A stretch of DNA of 64,000 bases from Mangrovitalea sediminis (GCF_002514725.1 NZ_NTLB01000007.1:186001-250000); one strand, 5' to 3'. Positions 48,710-58,016 are shown, numbered from the stretch's first letter. The notes: generated by a model from the letters alone, not told the origin. Translations and numbers: made by a program.

Positions 48710-49627
48710 ATGTTAACCGCCGATGAATTGGCCCTGCTTGAAGCCATTCGCGAAACAGGCAGCTTGTCCCGCGCGGCCGCCCGCCTGGGAAAAGCACCTT
48801 CGACGATCTCCTATGCCGCGCGTCAGATGGAGAGTCGGTATGATGCGCTGCTGTTCGACCGGCGCCGCTATCGACTGCAACTGACACCGGCCGGCCAGTT
48901 ACTGGCCGAGGAGGCCGCTCGCCTGGCCCAGGACATGTCGAGGGTGACACAGCGGGTCAAGCAGGTAGCGGGTGGCTGGGAAGATCGCCTGAGGATCGTG
49001 ACGGATGAGATCATCGAATTCGAATCGCTGATACCGGTCATTCAGGCGTTCGATCAAAAGCAGTCAGGAGTCAGCCTGCGCATCACCCATGAAGTGCTGG
49101 GAGGCACCTGGGAAGCCCTGCGTGATGGCCGTGCGGAACTGGTCATTGGCGCGACCAATGAGCCGCCATTGATTGAAAAGCTGCGCTGGACCCAACTGGG
49201 TGTCATGGAATGGGTTTTCGCCGTGTCACCCCGCCACCCGCTGGCCCTGGCGGAGGAACCCTTGCAGCGCGAGGCACTGCTGGCCCATCGCTCCGTCGTG
49301 GTTGCGGATACCGCCCGGGGGGAGCAATCGCGGACTTATGGTGTGCTCGGCGGTCAGAGCGTACTGGCAGTACCCAGCATGCAGGCGAAAATCCAGGCGC
49401 AACGGGAGGGGCTCGGCATTGGCTGGCTACCCCAAACACGCATTCAATCTCTCCTGGCCCGGGGGGAACTGGTGGCTAAACGGATGGCGGACCCCAGAGA
49501 ACCCAACACACTCTATCTGGGTTGGCGCGGCGATCACCGGGGACGAGCCCTGCAATGGTGGCTGGAAGCATTGAAGCAGCCCCGATTGGCGCAAAGGCTG
49601 GTTGAGGGTATTGACCGGTACCGCTGA
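48710..49627 (+). CDS. LysR-family regulator (divergent from SDR gene)
   Basis: 305 residues. Helix-turn-helix near 15-40 (SLSRAAARLGKAPSTISYAA), then the substrate-binding fold of two alpha/beta lobes. Divergence from the SDR gene across 104 bp is the classic LysR arrangement, so activation or repression of that gene plus autoregulation is likely. The inducer is unknown. Confidence 0.93.
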   Translation: MLTADELALLEAIRETGSLSRAAARLGKAPSTISYAARQMESRYDALLFDRRRYRLQLTPAGQLLAEEAARLAQDMSRVTQRVKQVAGGWEDRLRIVTDEIIEFESLIPVIQAFDQKQSGVSLRITHEVLGGTWEALRDGRAELVIGATNEPPLIEKLRWTQLGVMEWVFAVSPRHPLALAEEPLQREALLAHRSVVVADTARGEQSRTYGVLGGQSVLAVPSMQAKIQAQREGLGIGWLPQTRIQSLLARGELVAKRMADPREPNTLYLGWRGDHRGRALQWWLEALKQPRLAQRLVEGIDRYR

Positions 49628-49634
49628 TGCGCCG

Positions 49635-50537
49635 TCAACCCTGTAACGCCTCAGGCAGATGTTCAAACAAATAGTCGAGGAGTGCGCGCACCGAAGGCAG
49701 CATGCCGCGCCTTGAGGCAAACAGGACGTGAATGTCCTCTTCGGCAGTGCTCCAGTGTGGCAGCAGTTGTTCCAGGGCACCGTATTTGAGCCCCTTTGAA
49801 GCGATCCGCGACGGCAGCAGTGCCATACCCACACCACCGATGACCGCCTGATACTGCGTGTTCAGATCCGTGCACAACAGGCGTGGCCGGGCCGTCACCC
49901 GGGTCGCCTCGCCTTCGTTATTGATCAGCGACCAGACTTGTTCTTCTCCTGCTCCAAGCCCACCCACCCAGTCAAACTGACAGAGCTCTGCCGGCGTCTG
50001 CGGTCGGGGATGGTCGCCCAGGTAACTGGGACTAGCCACCAGGATAAAACGTCCGGTCCCCACTTTTCGCGCCACCAGACCAGGGTCATGACGGGCCGTG
50101 TCTCGGGCTCTCACCGCAATATCGACCCGCTCCTCGATCAGGTTAATGCTTCGGTCCGTCGCATCCAGCTCTACCCGTACCTTGGGGTTTGCGACCATAA
50201 ACCGGGCAATCAACTCGGCCAGATAGAAATGTGCCATGACCACCGGGCAGGTAATCCGCACCGTACCCACCGGCTCGCTGCGCAATTGATTGATCGCCTC
50301 GTGAGCAGCTTCCGCTTCGACCAGCATGGCCGCACAGTGCTGATAGAAAACCTCGCCGGCCTCGGTCAGGGAAAGTCGCCGGGTGGTACGCTGCAGCAAG
50401 CGTACCCCCAGCGTGTCTTCCAGTTGGGCAACGCGGCGGCTGAGTTTGGAGCGATGTACATGGGTGACCCGCTCGGCCGCGGTAAAGCCGCCATGATCCA
50501 CAATCAACGCGAAATACCGGAGATCATTCAGATCCAT
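49635..50537 (-). CDS. LysR-family regulator of the efflux cluster
   Basis: 300 residues, of the group with MDLNDLRYFALIVDHGGFTA and a recognition helix in THVHRSKLSRRVAQLEDTLG, then TTRRLSLTEAGEVFY. It is divergent from the AhpD-like/emrB/emrA genes with a 138 bp gap that is AT-rich (50538-50610), so it likely controls them. It sits tail-to-tail with the other LysR gene, 7 bp apart. Confidence 0.93.
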   Translation of the reverse strand: MDLNDLRYFALIVDHGGFTAAERVTHVHRSKLSRRVAQLEDTLGVRLLQRTTRRLSLTEAGEVFYQHCAAMLVEAEAAHEAINQLRSEPVGTVRITCPVVMAHFYLAELIARFMVANPKVRVELDATDRSINLIEERVDIAVRARDTARHDPGLVARKVGTGRFILVASPSYLGDHPRPQTPAELCQFDWVGGLGAGEEQVWSLINNEGEATRVTARPRLLCTDLNTQYQAVIGGVGMALLPSRIASKGLKYGALEQLLPHWSTAEEDIHVLFASRRGMLPSVRALLDYLFEHLPEALQG

Positions 50538-50675
50538 CTTATTATCCTACCAGTGCAATAATGTTTTGGTATTTTGCTATCTTATCGATCATTGATCACC
50601 ATTCTAAGATGATCCTCGTACACAGGGTACTGAAACCGCTCCCGACCGGAGCTCAACCTAAACGAGGACACCATC

Positions 50676-51113
50676 ATGAAATCCCGACTCGACTTCTACA
50701 GAGCCAGCCCCGGCGCCATCAAATCCCTCCTGGTACTGGAAGAGCACATTGCCAAATCCACTTTGGAAAAGCCGCTGGTTGAGCTGGTTCGCCTGCGCGC
50801 ATCCCAAGTCAATGGCTGTGCTTACTGTGTGAATCTGCATGCGCACGATGCCCGCAAAGCCGGCGAATCCGAGCAGCGGTTGGACACGCTGGTCGTGTGG
50901 CGGGAAGCCCCCTTTTTCAGTGACCGCGAGCGTGCTGCGCTGGAATGGACCGAGGCGCTGACCCTGGTCGCAGACTCCCACGCACCCGACCATGCCTGGG
51001 AAGCCGCACACGTGCAGTTCTCCGATACCGAAATCGCCGATCTGACCTTGCTGATCAGTGCCATCAATGCCTGGAACCGCTTTGCCATCGGCTTTCGCAA
51101 GCTGCCGGCGTAG
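50676..51113 (+). CDS. Carboxymuconolactone decarboxylase / AhpD-like protein
   Basis: 145 residues with the AhpD-type redox motif CAYCVNLH (CxxC then His) near 46-53 and FSDRERAALEWTEALT near 80. Family members are alkylhydroperoxidase-like thiol reductants; the exact substrate is unclear. It leads the operon with emrB and emrA, an association often seen when electrophile or oxidant stress induces the pump. Confidence 0.92.
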   Translation: MKSRLDFYRASPGAIKSLLVLEEHIAKSTLEKPLVELVRLRASQVNGCAYCVNLHAHDARKAGESEQRLDTLVVWREAPFFSDRERAALEWTEALTLVADSHAPDHAWEAAHVQFSDTEIADLTLLISAINAWNRFAIGFRKLPA

Positions 51114-51159
51114 TGTTCCCGGCGCCCGGGCACAAGCGACCTGAAACGAGACCACAGCC

Positions 51160-52770
51160 ATGACCGCGATAATGCCAACGGACGATACCCCTGGTGCGCC
51201 TGTTCCTCGCCGGAGCCTATCCGTCGCGCCACTGGACAAGCGTTTGCTGATCGGTCTGGTCGGCGTGCTGTTGGCATCGCTCCTGGCTGGACTCAATGGC
51301 AGTGTGGTGTCTGCCGCCTCGGCGGACGTGCTGGGCGCCTTCTCACTCGGTCACGATCAAAGCCGTTGGCTTTCCGCGATTTATCACGCCACGGAGGTCG
51401 CCGCCATGGCATTCGCACCCTGGTGTGCGGTGACCTTTTCAATACGACGCTTTACCTTATTTGCCATCGCCGGCCTGCTCCTGCTGGGCTTGCTGTGCCC
51501 GCTGGCGCCCAATTTCGCTGCGTTGCTGATGTTGCGGGGCTTGCAGGGATTGATGGCCGGTTGTCTGCCGCCGCTGTTAATGACAGTCGCACTGCGATTC
51601 CTGCCACCGAAAGTGCGGGTTTTCGGTCTGGCCGGCTATGCCCTAACCGCCACCTTCGGCCCCAATCTGAGTATACCGCTGGCCGCCCTTTGGACTCATA
51701 CGCTGGGCTGGCAGTGGCTGTTCTGGCAGGTACTGCCGACGGGCTTGATCAGCATGGTGGCGGTCGCCTGGGGGCTCCCCCAGGATCCCCTGCGGCTGGA
51801 GCGCCTTCGGGAATTCAACGGCCTGGGGCTGTTCACAGGGCTACCGGCCATCTGCGCCATCGTGGTCGGGCTGCTTCAAGGCGATTGGCTGGGCTGGTTC
51901 CATTCACCGTTGATCAGCGGCCTCCTCCTCGGGGGAGGTTTGCTCCTGGTGCTGTTTTTCATCAACGAAAGTCAACATCCAAGTCCATTTTTCGGGCTGG
52001 GCCTGCTTCGGCGGCGTAATTTTACCCATGCATTGGTGACCCTGGCCGGAACCCTGATTGTATTTTCCGCAACCTTTCAGGTTTCGGCGGGCTACCTGGC
52101 AACCGTTCAGGGCTATCGGCCCCTGCAGAGCGCACCCGTGGCCTTACTGATTGCCCTGCCCCAGCTCGTGCTATTGCCACTGGTGGCTGCCATCTGTAAC
52201 CGCCGGTGGGTCGACTGTCGCTGGATCATGGCGCTGGGATTGGGATTCTGCGTGCTTTCCCTGCTCGAAATGACCGGGTTGAACAGCCAATGGTCCCGGG
52301 AAAATTTCTACCAACCCATGGCGATGCAGATGCTGGGAGAGCCGATGGTGGTCGTGTCCCTGCTGCTGTCGTCCACCAGCGTTGTTCACCCGACTGAAGG
52401 TCCGATGGCCTCGGCTTGGTTCAATACCGTCAAATCGTTTTCGGCGGTTCTGGGTGCCAGTCTGATGTCCATCCTGCTGCGCCAGCGCGGCGAAACCCAT
52501 ATGACCCTGCTGGCAGACCAGCTTGGCCGTCATTCCCAGGGCCTCTCCCTGACGCTTCAGCACTTACTGGAAAACGGCTTGCTCCAGCCCTCTGGGGCCT
52601 TGTCGACCTTCGTTCATCAACTGGCTGTTCAAGCAACCGTTCTCGCCGCCGCCGACATCTACCGAATCATGGCGCTGCTGGCCCTGGTTTTGATCCTGGG
52701 CATACCGGTGATCGCCAATCGGGTACTACCGCCGTCAGTAGTACCTTCTCAATCTAAACATCGAGCCTAA
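51160..52770 (+). CDS. emrB: DHA2-family drug:H+ antiporter (EmrB-like)
   Basis: 536 residues, about 14 membrane helices, of the major facilitator DHA2 family. Helix 1 is near 27-45 (LLIGLVGVLLASLLAGLNGS); LRGLQGLMAGCLPPLLMT and a C-terminal helix (IYRIMALLALVLILGIPVIA) follow. With the periplasmic adaptor downstream it forms the inner-membrane part of a tripartite pump that exports hydrophobic drugs using the proton gradient. Confidence 0.92.
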   Translation: MTAIMPTDDTPGAPVPRRSLSVAPLDKRLLIGLVGVLLASLLAGLNGSVVSAASADVLGAFSLGHDQSRWLSAIYHATEVAAMAFAPWCAVTFSIRRFTLFAIAGLLLLGLLCPLAPNFAALLMLRGLQGLMAGCLPPLLMTVALRFLPPKVRVFGLAGYALTATFGPNLSIPLAALWTHTLGWQWLFWQVLPTGLISMVAVAWGLPQDPLRLERLREFNGLGLFTGLPAICAIVVGLLQGDWLGWFHSPLISGLLLGGGLLLVLFFINESQHPSPFFGLGLLRRRNFTHALVTLAGTLIVFSATFQVSAGYLATVQGYRPLQSAPVALLIALPQLVLLPLVAAICNRRWVDCRWIMALGLGFCVLSLLEMTGLNSQWSRENFYQPMAMQMLGEPMVVVSLLLSSTSVVHPTEGPMASAWFNTVKSFSAVLGASLMSILLRQRGETHMTLLADQLGRHSQGLSLTLQHLLENGLLQPSGALSTFVHQLAVQATVLAAADIYRIMALLALVLILGIPVIANRVLPPSVVPSQSKHRA

Positions 52771-52782
52771 CCGAGGTCGATC

Positions 52783-53910
52783 ATGAACGCGCAATCCGAT
52801 CCACATTCCCTTACCCATACCCAACATAAACGTCGGTTCGCCGGACGTCAGCTAACCCGCCTATTGGCCATCCTGGCGGTGATGACAGTGTTAGGCGCCA
52901 CAGTCGTCGCATTGGGCGGTTTCAGCTCCCCAGCGAGCAATCCCTCTACGGACGATGCCTACATCCATGCCGACACCACCCTGGTGTCCTCGCGAGTGCC
53001 GGGCTATATCAGCCAAGTACTGGTCTCCGATAACCAACAGGTGCATGCAGGTCAACTCCTGGCCACACTGGACGATCATGATTTACGTGTGGCACTTGCG
53101 TATGCCAAAGCCCAGGCCGGCGCAGCACAAGCTCGCCTGGATCAGGCCAGGGCCCGTCTGGCTGACCAGCAAACCGTTATCGCAGGTACCCGGGCCAAAC
53201 TGGCAGCGGCTATCGCGCAGGCGAACTTTGCCCGAAGCGAGTTAGCTCGGTACCGGGCACTGGCTCGACGGGGCGCGGGGTCCGTGCAACAGGCACAACG
53301 GGCTCGCAGCCAAGTGGATACCACCGCCGCGGCAGTAAACTATGCCCGTACGGCAGTGAGTGAGGCGACTCACAAAGTCGATGTCCTGACCGCGATGGAG
53401 GCGACTGCTGCCAATAATCTGACCATGGCTCAGGCCAATATCGCCAAAGCTTCACTACGGCTTTCCTACACCCGGATCTACTCACCCATTGACGGAGTTG
53501 TCACCGAGAGAACACTGCGAAAGGGGGCCTTCGTCGCGGCGGGTCATCCACTGCTAGCAGTGGTGCCAAGGGCTCAAGCTTATGTCAGTGGCAATTTCCG
53601 TGAAACGCAACTCGCTGACATCCAGATTAATCAGCCGGTGAAGATCACCGTCGATGCCCTTCCAGGCGTGCAGTTTCTTGGGCACGTCAACAGTATCGCC
53701 CCCGCGACCGGTCTATCGCTCTCGCCAATACGACCCACCAATGCCACCGGGAATTTCACCAAGGTGGTTCAGCGTATTCCGGTCAAAATTACGCTCGATC
53801 GCGGCCAGCCCCAATTGGACCGGCTGCGGATCGGGATGTCCGTTGTCGCCACCATTGATACCGAATCAGAGCGCCATTCCATCTCACGCCAGGTGGGGGT
53901 AAACCAGTGA
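52783..53910 (+). CDS. emrA: EmrA-like periplasmic adaptor (HlyD family)
   Basis: 375 residues: one membrane helix near 26-46, a biotinyl-lipoyl half (DDAYIHADTTLVSSRVPGYI), a long helical hairpin near 100-200 rich in Ala and Gln, the second half-motif YTRIYSPIDGVVTERTLRKG and a beta-barrel end. It links EmrB to an outer-membrane channel. An AGG site precedes the ATG; the stop overlaps the next gene by 4 bp. Confidence 0.93.
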   Translation: MNAQSDPHSLTHTQHKRRFAGRQLTRLLAILAVMTVLGATVVALGGFSSPASNPSTDDAYIHADTTLVSSRVPGYISQVLVSDNQQVHAGQLLATLDDHDLRVALAYAKAQAGAAQARLDQARARLADQQTVIAGTRAKLAAAIAQANFARSELARYRALARRGAGSVQQAQRARSQVDTTAAAVNYARTAVSEATHKVDVLTAMEATAANNLTMAQANIAKASLRLSYTRIYSPIDGVVTERTLRKGAFVAAGHPLLAVVPRAQAYVSGNFRETQLADIQINQPVKITVDALPGVQFLGHVNSIAPATGLSLSPIRPTNATGNFTKVVQRIPVKITLDRGQPQLDRLRIGMSVVATIDTESERHSISRQVGVNQ

Positions 53911-54122
53911 AAACGTACCTGAAACTACTTCTGACTCCGCTCTTGGCCGCTTCAATGCTGGGAGGTTGCGCCCTGACCGGTTCCGGTACGCAACCGTTGC
54001 GCCTGCGACTGAGTGTTCCCGAGTCGAACCGCTGGCCGCCCCAGGCAGTGTACCCCTATCCGAAATCTCATATGGCTACCCTCGCTGCTGGGGGAAGTAA
54101 TGGCGTGATGGCCACTCAGTGA
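53907..54122 (+). pseudogene. Truncated outer-membrane efflux lipoprotein (NodT/OprM-like)
   Basis: 71 codons from a GTG that overlaps emrA. It begins as a lipoprotein (LLLTPLLAASMLGGCALTG, lipobox LGGC) of the kind that starts NodT-type channels, then degenerates and stops. The family is about 450-480 residues and no continuation is visible in 54123-54468, so the third pump component is broken here; another channel in the cell must serve if the pump works. Confidence 0.65.
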
Positions 54123-54468
54123 GATACCGAATCAAACCGTGAGCGATCTGTTAGTCGGCGATCTGAACCGCCACCAGTTCGCTTGCCACTTTCCTGTCGT
54201 TCGCGGGTCCTACCTACCAATGACTGGTAAATAGCTGGAAGAAGACATCAATCGCGAGATTAGCAAACGTCCGCTTTGGCCGATTTGCCGCCGAATGAGC
54301 AACGATACCGTCAGGTCATCGGCTAAAGCCGACGTCAATTTAACCGCTAAGAAATGTCTGTTTTTGCACATCAAACCAGCTATAAATGTTTGATCAAATT
54401 TATAGCTGGCTTCCGTTAAGTCTGAATTGGGCAATTAGCCTTTACGGTACGAGGTCACGTAGATCCGG
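54123..54468. other. Non-coding stretch with a palindrome
   Basis: No supported gene. CCAGCTATAAAT (54376-54387) and ATTTATAGCTGG (54398-54409) are perfect 12-base arms around a ten-base loop containing TGATCA. It could stop transcription or bind a protein, but there is no T-run on either side of the usual kind. Confidence 0.45.
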
Positions 54469-54968
54469 TTAAGCAGCGCTGTTTAAGTGTGCTCGTACAT
54501 CTTCCGCGATCTTGTGGGTCGAGCGCTCAAAAATATCTAGCAACGCCCCTCGGCCATTGCTGCTATCTTGCAAATGGCGTTCGTTATCGTAAACCAACAC
54601 TCCCGGATTTTGTGATTTTAAGTCAGCTAGAGCATCAAGTGCTGTATCCCGTCGGGCTTTCTCAAAATTAAATGGCAATGTTACAGCTATAACCAGGCGT
54701 TTCTTCTGTAAAGAAGGAAGCTTCGCTGCTACTTGAAGTGCTCCGGTGCCTGTTCCCCCGCCTCGCCTAGCCCGGTCACTAGCACGATCGCCTCATGGCT
54801 CGCCAACGCCTTTTCTAATTCAGCTTCTGACTCTTCCGCAGCAAGTAGACCGCGTTGAGCTACTCCTGCGGATTCACCTTTGCAAACACTTGTGTAGTGG
54901 TTCAATGATTCCGGACACCAAAGGAATTCGCCAAGCGAGAGAGCACCGACCTCTCGATAGGTGACCAT
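54469..54968 (-). pseudogene. FtsZ-like gene fragment with a frameshift
   Basis: Two frames join into one FtsZ-like sequence of about 165 residues. The first (54729-54968) has LLAAEESEAELEKAL then AIVLVTGLG, like the FtsZ segment before the T4 loop; the frame change falls near 54750-54765, after which GTGTGALQVAAKLP and VIAVTLPFNFEKARRD then LVYDNERHLQ read on in another frame. One base short in a G-rich run restores GGxGTGTGA. The N-terminal GTPase part and the C-terminus are absent. It could be a decayed gene or a sequencing error in the G5 run; true FtsZ would be elsewhere. Confidence 0.75.
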
Positions 54969-55168
54969 GTTACGAACGACACTATTCGACCTGATCAGAG
55001 GTGCAAATCATTACTTTTGTGTAATACTTTGATAAGTAGTTCAGGAATACATGCTTTGAATCTAGTCATTGAGTCGAACTGACGGCAGCAACTTGAACGT
55101 TCAGGGTTTGTAGTAAGGACGTACCTTTGCGGGATGCGAAGCTGCCTCCAGGGTTGGAGGATCAACTC

Positions 55169-56515
55169 ATGGGTCTATCCCGATACCAGGCGTTGGCGAA
55201 GCGCTGCCTTCTGCTGATTGGAGTCACCACATATCCCCTTTTTATGTCCGGGTGCGCAACTGGACTGTGGCAAGAAACAGATTCCTACAATCCAAATGCA
55301 GTCGATGTCATGGTGCTTAAGGCCGAAGACCGGGCCATTATCGCTCACCCCATCACTACAACTACTGCCGTAACAACGTCTACAGTCGCTTCAACAAAAT
55401 CAGAAACAATAACGACGACCACCAAAGTCAGGCATATCTGTGCTGAACCAAGCCCTGATGCTGATTCAAGTATCCTGGCTACGGTTAGTGCCACCTACGG
55501 AAAAGGGAGTACTGTAACCGCCGACATTGCCGCGGCAATGTCCAATAACGTCCAGAACATTAGCGTCAGGACAGTAGCTTTGGAAATGGTTCGTGAGATG
55601 CGCTACGGGGTCTGCGAAGAAGCGGCGAACGGAAAACTGGATGAACCCGAAACAAGAAATCTCATGCGCAGGATCTTGGATAGCATGGTCGTGTTGCTTT
55701 CTATCGAACAGTTAACCAAACAGAAAGATGGGCAAGACATCGCAAAGGAAGTGGGGCAGCCTATTCCGGTGGATACGCCTCTCACGATGAGTGTTGGCGG
55801 ATCCGTCTACCTGAAGCCTAAAGTTGATTACAAGACAAAGGATGGTACCGATATCCTGTTTAAGGACAAAACGCTTGCTCACCTCGGCAAGCCATTGCTA
55901 GGGAAATTAGGCAAGGCCACCCGCTATCCTATGCCGGTAGAGACTCCAGTTACTACTCTTCAAAAAACGGAAGTTTGGATTCCAGTAGGAACCAGTTACT
56001 ACTTGAAAAGTGACGGGCCTAGCAAGATAAAAACTTTCGCTAGCAACACGTTTATTGAGATCGATGGAAATGCAAGTCTGTTGAGCGCTAGTGGCGGTGT
56101 TTTTGACTTTGGCGGAATCAAATCTGAAACCAGTGTGAGTGTGGTTTCGGCGGTCGACAACATTGTACGAGACTACTTAAAAAAGGATGACATCGACCAG
56201 TTCATTTATGGGTGTAAAAATAATGACCCAACGAAATTCACTGCCTGCTTCAACTCACTGATCGCAACTGAACCGATGCAGAATACCGATCAAGTTGGTA
56301 ACGCAAGTGAGTCAGGGCATGCTGATATCGGAGGGCAATTTGCGAACATTTGGCTGCAAAGCCTTGTAAAGGGAGGCGTTGCCGGGACAGGGTTTAAGGA
56401 AAGAATAAAGGATGAATGTGCGCTTATTCCAAAATGGAAACACATTGGTCGACCTCTATCGCAAAGTCTAAAAAAATTGGAACCGGTATGTAAAAACTTA
56501 AAGTTCATACCATAG
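55169..56515 (+). CDS. Putative lipoprotein of unknown function
   Basis: 448 residues from the ATG at 55169, which has GGAGG nine bases upstream. The signal peptide is RCLLLIGVTTYPLFMSGC with a lipobox ending FMSGC near residue 31, so it should be anchored by lipid. A Thr/Ser-rich stretch at about 63-95 (ITTTTAVTTSTVASTKSETI) resembles a linker. Four later cysteines may form disulphides. I do not recognise a domain. It is a single gene between broken genes; role unknown. Confidence 0.72.
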   Translation: MGLSRYQALAKRCLLLIGVTTYPLFMSGCATGLWQETDSYNPNAVDVMVLKAEDRAIIAHPITTTTAVTTSTVASTKSETITTTTKVRHICAEPSPDADSSILATVSATYGKGSTVTADIAAAMSNNVQNISVRTVALEMVREMRYGVCEEAANGKLDEPETRNLMRRILDSMVVLLSIEQLTKQKDGQDIAKEVGQPIPVDTPLTMSVGGSVYLKPKVDYKTKDGTDILFKDKTLAHLGKPLLGKLGKATRYPMPVETPVTTLQKTEVWIPVGTSYYLKSDGPSKIKTFASNTFIEIDGNASLLSASGGVFDFGGIKSETSVSVVSAVDNIVRDYLKKDDIDQFIYGCKNNDPTKFTACFNSLIATEPMQNTDQVGNASESGHADIGGQFANIWLQSLVKGGVAGTGFKERIKDECALIPKWKHIGRPLSQSLKKLEPVCKNLKFIP

Positions 56516-56571
56516 GGTGAAACCGGCATCAATTCGAAAAAGCAAAGTGCGCGTTGGACAAATGAGTGTAA

Positions 56572-56872
56572 TCAAGAATCTTTGAAGATTTGATTTTCAT
56601 TCGAAACCCTACGGGGAGTCGGGCGGGGCTTTAGCTCCGTCCTGTGGGCTTGCGCCCTTACTTCCCCACCGGTCTTCGACCGGTGGGTCAGGAACCAGTG
56701 AACCCATTTTACCAACAACCTTTCTAAAGCAAGATCAAACATGGGAGAGAACCAGATTTTTACCACCGTACCCATGGTATTGATGCCCCATCCGAGGCCT
56801 AGAGGATCACTTTCGACGTACTGCCCCAATGTGGGGTCATAATCCCGACAGTCGCTGTAAACTGATCGCGAT
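56572..56872 (-). pseudogene. RHS-repeat protein C-terminal fragment
   Basis: The minus strand encodes CRDYDPTLGQYVESDPLGLG then GINTM, the hallmark at the end of RHS cores (YDP.LG.Y...DP.GL..G.N.Y). About 75 unrelated residues follow and no upstream RHS core exists, since an in-frame stop precedes it. It is the orphan tail of a toxin-type RHS gene, left by deletion or rearrangement. Confidence 0.7.
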
Positions 56873-56972
56873 TAGTCAGTAATGAACTGGAGGCTCAAAC
56901 AGCTATTCCATGGTGAGCTGTATTCGATTGTAGGTCCCTCTGCAGGTGATTCCCTTAGTGGATGCTCCTTGG

Positions 56973-57407
56973 CTATTCGCCAAAGAACATCGAAGGCCTT
57001 AAACCAAATCGCTCTGACAATTTCTCGATGGCCTGACGGCTTAACATCCTTTTCCCATTGAGCACCTTGGAGACCATCGTCTTATCACCGATCTCCGGCA
57101 GATCGCTGCCCGTCAGGTGATACTGGCTCATCAACGTACGAAGCAGCGCAATATCAGCCGGCAGGGATTCGGCGTCTTCGATGAACGCAACCAATTGCTC
57201 ATCCTGCGCTTCATAACGCTCAATTGCGTGGCTGAGCATATCGATCAGAGGATTCAGCGAGTCGTCCAGGGTATCGCTGGCAGATTCCAATACCTGCTCC
57301 AGTGTTTCCAGGGTCGCTTCGTACTGCGCTTCGGTATCAATATTGATCAACGGCTGCGCCGTCGCCATGAAGGTTTGATAAGCATCGACAATTGCTAGAT
57401 GTGCCAT
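56973..57407 (-). CDS. higA: HigA-type antitoxin
   Basis: 144 residues close in pattern to E. coli HigA, with ALLRTLMSQYHLTGSDLPEI then MVSKVLNGKRMLSRQAIEKL, the C-terminal helix-turn-helix. It neutralises HigB and represses the operon. It follows higB by 10 bp, the typical toxin-first order of higBA, with a GAGGTGAT ribosome site. Confidence 0.93.
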   Translation of the reverse strand: MAHLAIVDAYQTFMATAQPLINIDTEAQYEATLETLEQVLESASDTLDDSLNPLIDMLSHAIERYEAQDEQLVAFIEDAESLPADIALLRTLMSQYHLTGSDLPEIGDKTMVSKVLNGKRMLSRQAIEKLSERFGLRPSMFFGE

Positions 57408-57417
57408 AACATCACCT

Positions 57418-57729
57418 CTAATCAGAGTCCTTCATGTACTTTTTCGTCAGCTTGTCGTAGTCCGCGTGACTCACAATGTGCTTGATATACATGCGTTTAT
57501 TCACAAACTGGATGAACGCGAGAACTCGAAGATTGTTACCGCCGACATCCAGAACCCACCACTTATCCTTGTACTTAAAGTTGTCCAGTGATGGAAAAAC
57601 CGCTTTTAATTCGTCCGGTGAGTGGAAGTCGGTCTTTTGCAATACCCGGAACATATCCATGAGCGCAGCCCGGTCATTAGGGTGCTTTTGAGCAGCATCG
57701 TTGAACGGCCTCTTCGAGATGACATTCAT
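57418..57729 (-). CDS. higB: HigB-type mRNA interferase toxin
   Basis: 103 residues; near match in pattern to E. coli HigB ([20 protein letters not shown] then [13 protein letters not shown] and [12 protein letters not shown]). RelE-fold ribosome-dependent mRNA endonuclease. A good AAGGAT ribosome site and a promoter/operator lie directly upstream. The locus looks intact and should be active. Confidence 0.93.
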   Translation of the reverse strand: MNVISKRPFNDAAQKHPNDRAALMDMFRVLQKTDFHSPDELKAVFPSLDNFKYKDKWWVLDVGGNNLRVLAFIQFVNKRMYIKHIVSHADYDKLTKKYMKDSD

Positions 57730-58016
57730 GGCTTATCCTTGGTTGACTGCTTGTCAACTATAGACGGGAGTTGACAAGCAGTCAACTTTATTGAATTTTT
57801 AGCCGCGGGATGGGTTCGGTCGTAGACCGCGTTCAGGTCGCTGATGGTGACGTGGGTATAACTCTGTGAGCTCTTGATATCGTGATGGCCCAGCAGCTCT
57901 TGAACATACCGGGTATCGTCGCCGTTTCTATGCATATGCGGGAAAACAACGCTTTCAAATTTGACCGCCTCTTCGACCGATCTGTACACCCCACCTCTCG
58001 CGCGTACAACTAACAA
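57726..58016 (-). pseudogene. Tyrosine integrase C-terminal remnant
   Basis: About 45 residues ([20 protein letters not shown] then [19 protein letters not shown]) match the end of a tyrosine integrase, including the GHxDI box and nucleophile region YTHV. The upstream part of the reading frame belongs to the repeat at 57953, and the tail runs through the higBA operator. No catalytic Arg or HxxR is left, so it is inactive. Confidence 0.75.
57742..57786 (-). promoter_or_regulatory. higBA promoter inside an 18 bp-armed palindrome
   Basis: GTTGACTGCTTGTCAACT (57742-57759) and AGTTGACAAGCAGTCAAC (57769-57786) are perfect inverted arms with a nine-base centre; each arm is itself GTTGAC-N5-GTCAAC. 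On the minus strand TTGACT (57785-57780), a 17 bp spacer and TATAGT (57762-57757) form a near-ideal sigma70 promoter, so bound HigA would cover both elements. Confidence 0.85.

Noticed and set aside
48606-48950. N-terminal extension of the SDR reading frame
   Set aside because: The SDR fold starts at MNRFQGK with its own ribosome site; the extra residues overlap the divergent LysR gene.
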